A DNA stretch of 64,000 bases from Purshia tridentata (lineage: Eukaryota > Streptophyta > Magnoliopsida > Rosales > Rosaceae), in assembly GCA_003254885.1 (NCBI GenBank), contig QANT01000587.1, positions 1 to 64,000 on the forward strand, given 5' to 3'. This document shows, piece after piece, positions 13,501 through 28,400 of this stretch. Under the pieces are notes generated by a model. The model had not been told where the DNA came from. It searched no databases and saw nothing but the letters and a program-made list of their open reading frames with translations. Positions within the stretch are counted from its first letter, which is position 1. Every line of letters begins with the position of its first letter. Position numbers and translations under genes: made by a program.

Positions 13501-15732
13501 CATCTATTGATTGTGCAGCATATAACAAAAAAAATTCATCCAGTAAACACGGTCAATCTTGAGACAAAAAATGTACAGATCAAGAAAATGGATTATAAAT
13601 CATGACAATAAAAACTGACCGCATCATTGAGAACAGATTCTCCAAACACCAGGGCATACAGGTTCGTATCTGTGCCCAGTTCCTGTAATCAATGCCATCA
13701 CAAAAATTTCAGAATGGAAAGATACCTGGAACTTCTGATATATCCAATGGGCAACCAACTATAATGCCTCAATGCTTGAAAATGGATAGGGAATACAAAT
13801 TTCCAAAAAAAGAGATTCAGAAGGTTTTGTATTGATAAAATTCACATATAATTATGACTGGTTGCAATTCCTAAAACCATATGGCGCTTTTTCTTTATAT
13901 ATTTATTCTTTTCCAGGGGCTGGGGGGAGGGCAGGATCCAAACACCTAAAGAATATTAGAAGAGGCACAGTTTTGTTCTCATTTCTGAGAATGATTCTAT
14001 ATATTTCTCTTTCATGCTTGTTGTGCAACATAGATTCACTGAAAAGGTAAACCATATCTTGAAATACTGATTGCATGGTGATAAATTAACTGTGACAAAT
14101 GAAGCAAATGTTAAATAGAAAATATGGTTTTTAGAAATTAATTTTGGTCAACTTTGAGTCAAAATTCAGATGGGCAACACAATCTATTTGAGTGAGCAAA
14201 CATTGGAATGCATTCTCCTTCATGTGGAGATGAAGACCGACTATTCACTTGCTCCAAATCATAAAGAAGTGAATGAGAAGTTCATCTAAAAGTGAGCACA
14301 TGAACATGATAAATGTAGTTGGAAAACAAGATCGCACATAGGGAAATGTTAAAAGTGTAAAAGGGTTGATAAAGTCCAAGTTTGCTCCTTGGCTTGGAAG
14401 TAAAATTGTCTTAAAGCCACAGCATCCAACACTAGTCTCAGTCTTGTTAAGTTTTTTCTAAACCTAAACCAGTATTAACTTTTGTGCATTTATTATTTTG
14501 ATATACACTAAATAGCAATATTACACCAATTTATTTATTTATTTATTTTCTAATAGTAGAGCAGAGAATCACCTGAAAGATGGACAAGACAGTGACGGGA
14601 TCAGTTGCTGAAATAAGTGCACCAAACATCAAACACTCCACAAATGGAAGTCTATACGTGAGGTACACCAGACCACCAAGGTAACTGCAACAGGAAGGGG
14701 GTACAAATGAATATACCTTAGAATGGGAATAAAAACTGTAATAACATGAAAAGATGTTTGTGAAAGATAAATAGAACAAAAACAAGAACAAAAAACTTAC
14801 ACTAGAACACCAGTAACAACTGAAGCTATAAAGGTTCCTAGGATAGCAAAAGTGACAATGGCTCCGAAATTTGAGAAGAAAGGTTTCTGCGAAGATGGCG
14901 TAAATAACAGAAAAGCACATTATAAGGAGATGGCTTGCAAGGCAATAAAAAACAAGCATTTCTTTTTGAGCTACAAATAAGCAGGGACAAAAGTAGTGAA
15001 AAACTTACCGGTGAGAGACTGAACCCAGACTGAGTGAGCACAAAAGTGTCAAGGAAAAACAATACACAGTAGCCAGCCAAGCCAATTACGTAAATTAAAG
15101 CAAGCAACAAAAATGAAAATGTTGGAAAAAAAAAAAAGAAAAAAAAGAAAAAGAAAAAAAAAACCGGGAAAAAGTTAGGATATAATATGATAGGAGGCAA
15201 GAGGAATAGGAAGAAGAATTCTTCATGAAAATTGAACCACGTCCTGCAAAAAAAGGAACATAAAGGAAACAAAAGAAGATCGTTATTAACAAGGGGTTTT
15301 TACTTTTAATTGTTAAATTCCTCTTTCTAGAAATGGCATAGGGCATAGAAGGAACCTGATGCTGGTTTCCGTATCAGAGATGTTAGCAAGACCACCGACA
15401 ATTAAACCTGGAAATGATGATATTCATCATAACATCGATTGTTTTCTTTCAAAGAAGAAGAAGACGAAGAAGAAGAAGAAGAAGAAGAAGAAGAAGAAGA
15501 AGAAGAAGAAGAAGAAGAAAGTACCAATCAAGAGAGAAGCGCTGGCCTCGGGAAGATAGTAGAATTTGTGGCGTCGAAGAACATGGCCGAGGACGAAGGA
15601 GAGGACAAGCATCATGATCTGCAGAAGAATGCCAACGCCAGCGGCCTGTTGCTCCTTCCCAGGAGTAGTGCCATGGGCATCGGCCGGAGATATCTGCATC
15701 GCCATGAGCTTCAACTGGTGTTCGTCCGCCAT
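7514..15732 (-). CDS. NHX6-like: Endosomal Na+(K+)/H+ exchanger, NHX5/NHX6 type, 22 exons
   Basis: Exons (upper-lower): 15732-15525, 15407-15356, 15243-15184, 15033-15009, 14886-14801, 14684-14573, 13682-13620, 13503-13484, 13397-13300, 11763-11735, 11629-11598, 11507-11460, 11359-11299, 11184-11087, 10985-10910, 10814-10795, 10618-10521, 10439-10330, 9361-9278, 8133-8030, 7933-7851, 7569-7514. All phases close, giving 540 residues; Arabidopsis NHX6 has about 535. Visible motifs are the amiloride-site segment [10 protein letters not shown] (about 97-106), the exchange core GESVLNDA (195-202, Asn200-Asp201) and [13 protein letters not shown] with Arg398. The soluble tail has [12 protein letters not shown] and ends [12 protein letters not shown]. 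In this family (CPA1 class II) the protein swaps Na+ or K+ for H+ in Golgi, trans-Golgi and prevacuolar membranes and sets their pH. I start at the ATG at 15732 (MADEHQLKL) in a good context (ACAATGG); the frame upstream has only GTG. Three introns are of the U12 class. Confidence 0.95.
9649..10015. repeat. Two tandem copies of a ~195-bp unit in NHX intron 18
   Basis: GACATTCCATTCTGT begins near 9649 and again near 9848. Both copies continue with matching blocks (CTAGCATT, CAGAGGCAATTAA, ACTCCCTTTTGAAACAG). The copies differ by substitutions and small indels, so the duplication is not recent. Confidence 0.7.
10815..10909 (-). other. U12-type GT-AG intron (NHX intron 15)
   Basis: The donor is GTATCCTTGC, the GT form of the U12 consensus. 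A perfect branch element TTCCTTAAC sits at 10843-10835, about 20 bases before the CCTAAG acceptor. Splicing joins GFIFFSI to IFIVIAR across a 20-base exon 16. Confidence 0.88.
11630..11734 (-). other. U12-type AT-AC intron (NHX intron 10)
   Basis: The donor is ATATCCTTTC, a perfect match to the U12 AT-AC consensus. The intron ends AAAAC, and a branch-like ACCTTAATC (11646-11638) lies about 11 bases upstream of the end. Splicing gives VGVGFTSAL joined to [10 protein letters not shown], the family sequence at this point. Confidence 0.92.
15034..15183 (-). other. U12-type AT-AC intron (NHX intron 3)
   Basis: On the minus strand the intron begins ATATCCTAAC and ends CTCAC. The branch element TTCCTTGAC at 15056-15048 lies about 14 bases before the 3' end. 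Only this AT-AC choice joins exon 3 to exon 4 as [13 protein letters not shown], the conserved family sequence. No GT donor near the exon 3 end keeps this frame and sequence. The intron also holds a long minus-strand T-rich tract (15125-15163). Confidence 0.92.
15453..15520. repeat. (GAA)n/(TTC)n microsatellite in NHX intron 1
   Basis: About 22 nearly perfect GAA triplets, interrupted once by GAC, start immediately inside intron 1. The donor GTAC lies at 15524-15521, directly before the tract on the minus strand, so the 5' splice site abuts a long TTC run. Confidence 0.95.
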
Positions 15733-16075
15733 TGTTGAACTGCTCTCGACTTTGTCCACTCTCTCTATTTTCCTCCAGGACTTCCAGTCTTGACTCTTTT
15801 ACACAAGGATTTTGCAGAGCCGAGCTTGGCCTTAGCGTTGCGTTGCCCAAGCTTCAATTCACGGAAAAGTCCTCAACGTCGCCTGTAGCTTAGTCAACTC
15901 AAAATTGGGCCTTTTCCAGGCCCAACTACAACAATGCGAGCCCAAACCCAAGCCCAAACTACGTGAAATTGTTTGAGCCCTAACTCTGTTTCCCTCCTCC
16001 TCCTCCTCACTCAGCGTAGTCTTCTTCTTCTTGTTTCAGAAATCAGAACCGTAGAGGGAAGAGAAGAAAAAAGAC
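15733..16075. promoter_or_regulatory. Divergent promoter shared by NHX and DEG10 genes
   Basis: The two start codons are 343 bases apart and point away from each other. Several site II elements lie between them: TGGGCC near 15906, AGGCCCA near 15918, and further GCCCAAA copies near 15940-15958. GGCCCA/TGGGCC elements are bound by TCP factors and are common in promoters of plant housekeeping and mitochondrial-protein genes. Shared regulation of the two genes is an inference from this layout. Confidence 0.7.
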
Positions 16076-20592
<4,517 letters not shown>

Positions 20593-21390
20593 CTTCTGTG
20601 GTTCGCTCAATGCCTTTCTAACATATAGATTAAGTTGTAATTCTCAAGCTGGATCTTCATAATTTCTTCTTCACAAGTTGATTAAGAGGGAAATAGGTCG
20701 ATTTTTTTTTATTTTAATTGCTCTGATAATTTACCTATTGGCTTTTGTATTCATTGTCATTAATGAACGTCCTTATTGTATCAATATCTCGGCTAACATG
20801 GCCAAATAATGTCTCCTAACATTTGCACATCCTTTCAAAATCTCCTTTGCTCCATTTGTACTCATTTTTCCCTTTTCATTTTTCCTTCTTTTTGTATAAC
20901 GTTTTCCCTATATTTTTGTAGTTTGTATTTCCAAATTTACCATTTATAATTGCTACTCTCAAATATTTTAGTTCATGTAAATGAACTTATCAATGACTAT
21001 TTAGTTTAGTTGTGACACCCAACTCTTATTTGTGTAAGGAGCATTTGAGTTCAAATCTGTATGACAATTGTTTTTTAATAAGAAATAAAGACTTATTTTC
21101 CCTCCTCCTTGAACTGGTTCAGCATTGAGAGTTGATGTCATATCAAAAGGGGTGTAAAAATGGTATGTAAAATGGTGTGGTTTTTGAATCTGACCATTGC
21201 ATATTTATATTCATGCCAAAGAGAAGTGTCACAGTTATCATGTCAATCAAAGCAAGCTGCTTTTAAACTGAGTTCCACATTTCTAGAACCTTCTCTTTAG
21301 GGAGCAAAAGTATATTTAAAAGTGGTGAAGATCCACACCCAAAACGTAATCTTGAATGATCTGATATCACTTGCAGTAATCTTGATGAAA
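20593..21390. other. Downstream region of DEG10
   Basis: It holds the likely 3' untranslated region of DEG10 in its first few hundred bases, then AT-rich DNA with no gene I can support. Confidence 0.4.
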
Positions 21391-21720
21391 CTATTGGCAT
21401 GCAATAGAATCAGGAAACAGTCCCTTCTGGATCATTTCCTTGAGGATCTGCATAGCTTCAGCTCTTCTATTAACCATAACATAACCATTAACGGACCTTA
21501 ACTCCATAAAATCAAATACTTTCTTTGCTTTATACATTGAGCCTTGCAAACTTGCAAACTTCCCATGATGAATCGACAACTCAACTATTCCTAAGCCTTC
21601 TCAATCCATTACTTGTTTGGAAAGAGCCTGATTTAAGATTACCTTACCCATCATCTAATCGAACAACCTGAAAGCTTCTTCTGACTGACTTGATTAGTGA
21701 GAATCAAGATCAGGACATTA
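21391..21720 (-). pseudogene. PPR gene fragment
   Basis: Minus-strand frames read RRAEAMQILKEMIQKGLFPD, and further upstream EEAF-RLFD. These match helix B of P-class PPR repeats. The first is close to the last repeat of the intact PPR gene 0.5 kb away (RIDEALRLVKEMIQNGLMPD). Stops and frame changes break it. It is best read as the worn 3' end of a neighbouring tandem PPR copy. Confidence 0.65.
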
Positions 21721-22142
21721 CTGAGCCACCCGCAGTCATCAATCAAAGCAATATAAGTGTGAGAGTCTAGATTAGGTATGGTCGAGTGAAAAAGATCCCA
21801 TCTTCTGAAGCAACCCATGTGTTGAGTTTAAGTGTTTACTGGAGGTTGAAGATTTCCGTCAAAGAAAACCATTCCCAAGTACAACTGCACAACTGCACAA
21901 CTCTCTTAACCACAGTTTCACTTTCTCTGTTTTTTTAAGATGCACAAAAGTGAGGCAGCGAGTTTGGTCATGTGTTCTGCATTATCCTTCCACTTCACAA
22001 CTTGGTTAGGAGTGGTGATTAGAGGTTTAGAAATTTATGACAACTGGCTGCTCCTCATCATTATGAAATTTCAAAACCTTGTGAGGAGACTTAATTTAAA
22101 GATGTCAGTACTGTTTATATTTTCACCCAATCTCATTGGGAG

Positions 22143-23981
22143 TCATTCTGCAGAAGCAACATGCGTTTTAGGACGGAAGCCATTCAAAGCTTTTCGTATT
22201 TCCATATCAGGCATCAATCCATTTTGGATCATTTCCTTAACAAGCCTCAATGCTTCATCTATTCTTTTAACTTTTACATAGCCAGTGATCAAGGAATTAT
22301 AGCAAGCAATATCAAGCACATGACCCTTCAGCACCATTAAATTAACTACCATTTTTGCGATGTCCATTTTTCCATGAAAACAATATCTATTAATCAGCAT
22401 ACTGTAAGTTATCGTGGAAAGCGCCACACCGTACTGCATTGCTGCCTCAAATACTTTGTGAGCCTCTTCTGTCATCCCTTCTTTGCAGAGAGCATCCAAA
22501 AGTATTGTCAAAGTTATGGTATTAGGTAAGATTCCCTGACCTACCATTTTATCAAAGAGCCCTCTGGCTTCTCCCCATTGACCTGTATGACACATGCCAT
22601 AAATTAAAGAGTTGTAAGTGACAACATCAGGTTTTAGACCTCTTTGAGCCATTAACTCAAACGCGGAGAGGGCTTGCTTGGTCCTTCTCTCCTTGCAAAG
22701 AGCATCTATTAGAGTGGTAAAGGTCACATTATTTGGAGGGATTCCTTCATCCAACATTCTATTGAACAACCTTGTGGCTTCTCTCCATTGGCCGCAATGG
22801 CACAATCCATTAATTAAGGAGTTGTAGGTGACGAGATTTGGCTTTAGACCTTCGTGGATCATTTCTTCCAAAAGATTAAGTGCTTCTGATGTCTTCCCTA
22901 CTTTGCATAAAGCATCCAATACAGCACTGAATGTAACAATATTAGGCAAGGTTCCACAATCAATCATGTCCTGAAATAACTGCACAGCTTCTTCCCACTT
23001 ACCAGACTTGCACAAAGCACAAATTAAGGATGTGAATGTGACAACATTAGGCTTTATGCCTTTTGTAGTCATATTTTCGAACAGAGCAAGAGCTTCTTGA
23101 ATTCTTTCTTCCTTGCAAAGAGTGCTGATTAGAGCAGTATAGGTATATACAGTTGGTGAAATTCCATTATCAATCATGCAAATCAAGAATCTTTTGGCTT
23201 CTTCCCAACGACCCAAGTGGCATAATCCATTAATCAATGAATTGTAAGTGAAGGTATCAGGTACAATACCTTTATTGATCATGTCTCGAAATAAGGTCAA
23301 CGCCTCATCTATCTGTCTTGCTTTACAAATGCTGTCAATGATTGGATTGTAGCAATCTTGGTTAGGCTTAAACCTTCCATTTTCAGACATCTCCTTGAGC
23401 ATCTCAAGTGCCTTACAAGTTTTCTCCGCTTTGCATAACCCATTAATCATAGTAGCATAAGTGAGTTCACCACATGCGTATCCCTTCTCTTGTATTTTCC
23501 GGAAAAAGGCCATTGCGTCTTCCACGGAGCTAGAGTTGCAAAGCCCATGAAGCAAAGTATTTAGAGAATAAACATTAGGTTGAAGACCATGTTTAAGGGT
23601 AAATGCTATAACAGAAAAACCCAGGTCCACCCGATTCAGACGGCACAGGCAATTGATAACCGTATTCATTGTACAGACATCAGGTTTTAAACCCATCAAC
23701 GTGAACTGTTTAAACATCGAAACAACAGTGGCATATTGCTTCATCTTGGAGAGTACGCCAAACAAACGATTAAAATTCCAAATAGAGGGAATGGGTTTCA
23801 TTTGAATCATAGAATTAAAATCAAGAATCAGATTTTCAATATGGGTGGGTTTACATTTACCGATTTCAGTATCGCTAGCATGATTAAGAGCAGGAAAAGA
23901 ATGGAATCCTCTTATTTGCTTTAGAAAGGGAGTAAAAAATGAAGATTTACCAGAAGCAGCTCTTGCGGTTAACATCTTCAT
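22143..23981 (-). CDS. P-class pentatricopeptide repeat protein, Rf-like, single exon
   Basis: One uninterrupted exon of 612 residues. I start at the ATG at 23981 (MKMLTARAASGKSSFF); the frame runs further upstream only from a TTG. The N-terminus is basic and Ser/Ala-rich with RGFHSF, as in a mitochondrial presequence. Fifteen 35-residue P-type PPR repeats follow almost without gaps to the end (for example VVTYNSLIYGMCHTGQWGEA). One of them, the fourth, has 36 residues. There is no DYW or E domain, so editing activity is not expected. Intronless, Rf-like P-class genes of this kind occur in clusters and bind organelle RNA to stabilise, process or block it. The relic at 21391 fits such a cluster. 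Residues 5 and 35 of the repeats allow a partial RNA-target guess, given in the findings. Confidence 0.93.
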   Translation of the reverse strand: MKMLTARAASGKSSFFTPFLKQIRGFHSFPALNHASDTEIGKCKPTHIENLILDFNSMIQMKPIPSIWNFNRLFGVLSKMKQYATVVSMFKQFTLMGLKPDVCTMNTVINCLCRLNRVDLGFSVIAFTLKHGLQPNVYSLNTLLHGLCNSSSVEDAMAFFRKIQEKGYACGELTYATMINGLCKAEKTCKALEMLKEMSENGRFKPNQDCYNPIIDSICKARQIDEALTLFRDMINKGIVPDTFTYNSLINGLCHLGRWEEAKRFLICMIDNGISPTVYTYTALISTLCKEERIQEALALFENMTTKGIKPNVVTFTSLICALCKSGKWEEAVQLFQDMIDCGTLPNIVTFSAVLDALCKVGKTSEALNLLEEMIHEGLKPNLVTYNSLINGLCHCGQWREATRLFNRMLDEGIPPNNVTFTTLIDALCKERRTKQALSAFELMAQRGLKPDVVTYNSLIYGMCHTGQWGEARGLFDKMVGQGILPNTITLTILLDALCKEGMTEEAHKVFEAAMQYGVALSTITYSMLINRYCFHGKMDIAKMVVNLMVLKGHVLDIACYNSLITGYVKVKRIDEALRLVKEMIQNGLMPDMEIRKALNGFRPKTHVASAE

Positions 23982-24098
23982 CCTCAGCTTCACCTTTGTC
24001 ACTCCAATAAAGAAGAAAGAAGCAGCAGCAGGAGCTCGTGCGTAAAGGAGGGATTTTCGTTTTGACAAAAATACTCACATTTTTTATTGTTTTTTACA

Positions 24099-24499
24099 GG
24101 GTAAATAGTCATTTTGGCTTCTAGAATATTACATTTGTATGGTCTTTAGACTTCTAATTTGAAAAATTAAGGACTTTTAACTTTTTCAATTTTGTCAATT
24201 GAAGACTTTTCCATCAATTTACACATTTTTTATTCAAATTTATTTTTCTATAGCACCATGTAAAGTCCTTTTTTAGGGTAAAATGGTTTCTTTTATTTAG
24301 ACTTTACAAATTTTTCCCCATACATCATTTTTTTCTTCTTCATTTCTCACTAAATTTGAATGAAAAATGTGTATATTGATGGAAAAGTCCTCAATTAGCA
24401 AAATTGAAAAAGTCAGTGTCCTTAAATTTCTAAATTAAAAGTCTGGAGACCAAACTAATACAAATGTAATAATCTGGGGACCAAAATGACTATTTACTC
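24099..24499. mobile_element. Mutator-type foldback MITE, 401 bp, 9-bp target duplication
   Basis: The element begins GGGTAAATAGTCATTTTGG and ends CCAAAATGACTATTTACTC. The arms pair over about 180 bases each. It is flanked by the perfect direct repeat TTTTTTACA (24090-24098 and 24500-24508). Nine bases is the Mutator target size. It has no coding capacity. It lies about 120 bases upstream of the PPR start codon, in its promoter. Confidence 0.88.
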
Positions 24500-24816
24500 T
24501 TTTTTACATTTACTTAACAGTGATCACCTCTGTTAACTAATGTTAACTCCCGATAAAAAATAAAAATAAAAACAAAAAAGGGTGAGAATTTTGATGTCTA
24601 TCAACTAAGTAAAAGTGAGAATGTACATGACAAAGAAGAGGGCTAAAGTTACACTATGTAACTAATTTTTATTTACACTGGGATGCATTATATATAGACA
24701 GAATGACTTGTCTACTTATTAAATTTACAAGAGTAAGTAAACTCTATGTTGGTGACACCGTTAAAGGACATCCACCACATGCTTGAAATAAAATATTTAT
24801 AACACTTCCCCTTTGA

Positions 24817-25446
24817 TGCAGTGGCGGATCCAGGAATGGTTTGTTATGGGGTCAAGATTAAGGTCGAAGTTTAGAGTTTGTAGGCCACCAAAAAGCTCAC
24901 TTTTTTTTCTAACTTTCAAGACTTTTCCAATCATGAACTCTCACCAATTTTTTTTTAAAATATTTCTCTATAACTATTTCAAAATCAAACTAGCAGCCCC
25001 AAATTAATAACTAATAATCTGCTTTAATTTCCCAAATCAATAAACTAACAACCCCAAATTAATCATTAAACAATAGCCCAATTTTCCCCAAATTATCCAA
25101 ATGCAAGAGTCTGCAATATGCTCCTCCTTTTTCTTCAAACTTGTGTGTCCAAATGCACAAGTCTGCAGTGCTCCTCCGAACACAACCCAAGCACAGTGTT
25201 CCTCCTCTTAACGAGTTAAATCCTAAACCCCACATCTTTGTCACGTGATTCAACCTTTCTTCTTCTTCTTCAGTTTAGTTTTTCTCTTTGTGGCATTTTC
25301 ACAAACACCTGCAGCTCAATTTTGCCCCTCCATGGGTTAAGATTGTTCTCTTCCATGGGGTCAAGATTGTTCCCCTATCCTATGCCAAGTTTTCAGAGTT
25401 CATGGGGTCAATTGACCCCATTAAACCCATTGTAAATCCACCCTTG
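24817..25446. mobile_element. Nested non-autonomous element inside the copia 3' region
   Basis: The left end CAGTGGCGGATCCAGG and the right end (reversed CAAGGGTGGATTTACA) resemble each other, and both lead into TGGGGTCAA. This gives an imperfect terminal inverted repeat of about 37 bases. Sequences starting CAGTGGCGGATCC are widespread plant repeats. It splits the purine-tract region of the copia fossil, so it is younger. Target duplication not resolved. Confidence 0.55.
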
Positions 25447-28400
25447 CTTGCTTGGATGTCCATCAATTTAATGATGATTGCCTCATTAAAAGCTTTGTAA
25501 GGAAAATCTAGTGAGATAAAACCTATACAAAGGAAAAAGAGTACAACCATACTATTGGACTAGTATAAATGTTACCTCATTAAAACCTTGGTAAGTAAAA
25601 ACCCAGTGGGATAAAAACCTATATGAAGGAAAAAGAGTACATCGTGCATATGTCTGATGTAGTAGTATACTCCCCTTGATGAATGTATCAGTTAATCTGA
25701 TAGTTGAGAAGCTCGATGTAAACCAATACCATGTACAAGTTTCTGAAATGTACATTTTGGTAAATATTTGGTAAAGAGATTAGCAAAATTTTCACTAGAG
25801 CAGATTTGTCTAACTTTGATTTCATGATTCTTTTCTACCTCATGTGTGTAGAAGAATTTGGGAGAAATGTGCTTGGTTCTGTCGTCTTTAATATATCCTA
25901 CCTTAATTTGAGAAATACAAGCAGCATTATTTTCATATACTATTGTCGGAATGCTTGTGATTAGAACAAGACCACATGTACTCTCGATGACAGATCATAG
26001 ACCTTAACCATACATATTCTCTACTTGCTTCATGAAGAGCGAGAATTTTAGAATGGTTTGATAGGGTGGCAATAAGAGTCTGCTTGGTAGATCCCCATGA
26101 TATAGTAGTATTGCCACAAGTAAATACATATCTAGATTGAGAATGACCTTTATGTGGATCAGGGACATATCCAAAATCTGCATACCCAATCAGATGGGAG
26201 CTATCAGTGGATGTGCTTGAGTAAAACAAAACCATATCTGTCGTTCCTCGAAGATATCGTAATATATCTTTAATACCATTCTAATGCCTTTTTGTTGGAG
26301 CGTAATTATATCTTGCTAACAAATTTACTGCAAATGATATTTCTGGTCTAGTATATGGTGCTAAGTATAACAAAGCACCTATTGTACTAAGATATGGTAC
26401 TTCAGGACCAAGGATCTCTTCATCATCCATTTTAGGGCGAAAAGGATCTTTTTTAGTATCAAGAGACCAAACGACCATTGGGGTACTCAGTGGGTGAGCT
26501 TTATCCATATTAATATGTTTCAATACTCTTTCAGTTTATGATGTTTGGTGGACAATAATACTAATAGTGTATTATTCGATCTGCAGGCCGAGACAATATC
26601 TTGTTTTCCCAAGGTCTTTCATTTCAAATTTTTTCTTTAGATATTCAGCTGTTTTTGTTAATTCTGCAGGAGTTCTAATTAAGGTCATATTATTCACATA
26701 TACAGCGATGATGGCAAATCCAAAAATAGATTTCTTTATGAACACACAAGGACATGTAGGATCATTAATATATCCTTCTCTTATTAGATATTCGCTGAGG
26801 CGATTATAAAACATTCTTCTAGATTGCTTTAAACCATAAAATGGTTGTCTCAATTTAATTGAGTACAATTGACATGGTTTCAATTCAGGCAACTTGAAAC
26901 CTTCTGGGATTTTCATATAATGTTTGCATCTAACTCTACATATAAGTATGCAGTCACAACATCCATTAGTCTCATTTCTAGCTTTTTAGAAAACTAGTAG
27001 ACTTATTAAGTAACAGAATGTGATTGCATCCATTACGAGAATAAGTTTCATCATAATCAATCCCAAGTCTTTGCGAAAAACCTTGCACCACGAGTTGTGC
27101 TTTATATCTTACGATCTTGTTTTGTTCATTGCGCTAATAGAATAATAGGATTGTCATTGAGTTGTCTCTGTAAATACCCATTTGAAACCAACAGGCTTTA
27201 CATCTAGTTGGGTTGGAACAACAGGTCCAAAAACACCACGTTTTTCCAAAGAATCTAACTCAACTTGAACTGTTGCTTTCCACTTAGGCCAGTCATGCTT
27301 TTGTTTACATTCGTTGACAGTGTGTGGTTCAAAACCATCACATTTATTGAGTTTAGTAGCTACTGCAAATGAAATGACGTCATCAATGAATATCTCATTT
27401 CGATCCCACAATTCATTTATGCATGCATAATTTATAGAGATTTCTATATTGCTAAGTACCTGAGCCTTTTTAGGGGCTTCAATCACTTCAGGGATTGTTT
27501 CATTTTCTATAGAAATTGTGGGTTCTCTGTCAAAATGTTCTTTCATAAGTTTATTAAATTCATTGGGATTTGTATGTATTCTTGGTTTCTTCTTTTGGAG
27601 AACTGAATCTTTTTGACCCAATTGGTCTTCCACGCTTCAGGTGCGTACCTGATGATTCATTTGCTGCCATGTTAGGCTGCCTTTTTTGGACTTCAATTTT
27701 TGCAAGCGTATTAACAGCTGATACATGTGATTTTGTCACCCTTGCTATATCGGTGAATGCATCTGGCATTTGATTCACAATCTGTTGAAGATGAAGTATC
27801 CCTTGTACTTCATTTTCACATTGACTAGTATAAAGATCAAGATGAGACAGAGTTGGAATTTTCTATGAAAATTCACATTGTTCTTCAAGAACAATCTTAT
27901 GGGAAATTTATCTCATCAAAATGACAATCCGCAAAACGTGCGGTAAATACATCACCTGTCATGGGCTCCAAATAAAGGAGAATTGACAGTGAATCAAAAC
28001 CCATATAAATGTCCAACCTACGTTGAGGACCCATTTTAGTACGTTGTGGGGGTGCAATTGGTACATACACTACACATCCAAATGTTCGTTGATATGAGTC
28101 ACTAGGTGGACTACCAAGAACGAGTTGAAGAGGAAAATATTAATAGTTTGAAGAAGGTCTTAAACGAACCAATGATGCTACATGTAAGATGGCATGTCCC
28201 TATGCAGAAACATGTAATTTTGACTATAGAAGCAAAGGTCTAGCAATCAATTGCAAGGGTTTGATAAATGCTTCTACTAAACCATTCTGAGTATGCATAT
28301 GAGGAACAGAATGCTCAATGACAATTCCAAATGACTCACAATATGCATTAAATGTCTAAGAGGTAAACTTAGCAACATTATCAAGTCGTATAGACTAAAT

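Noticed and set aside
15427-15617. Open frames with long Lys, Arg, Glu or Phe runs
   Set aside because: They are translations of the GAA/TTC microsatellite in NHX intron 1, not proteins.
15733-15759. NHX protein extended upstream to begin DKVESSST
   Set aside because: The codon there is GTG, not ATG. The ATG at 15732 has a good plant start context and fits the family N-terminus.
23982-24068. PPR protein extended upstream by 29 residues
   Set aside because: The upstream frame opens only with TTG. The first ATG is at 23981 and leads straight into a mitochondrial-like presequence.
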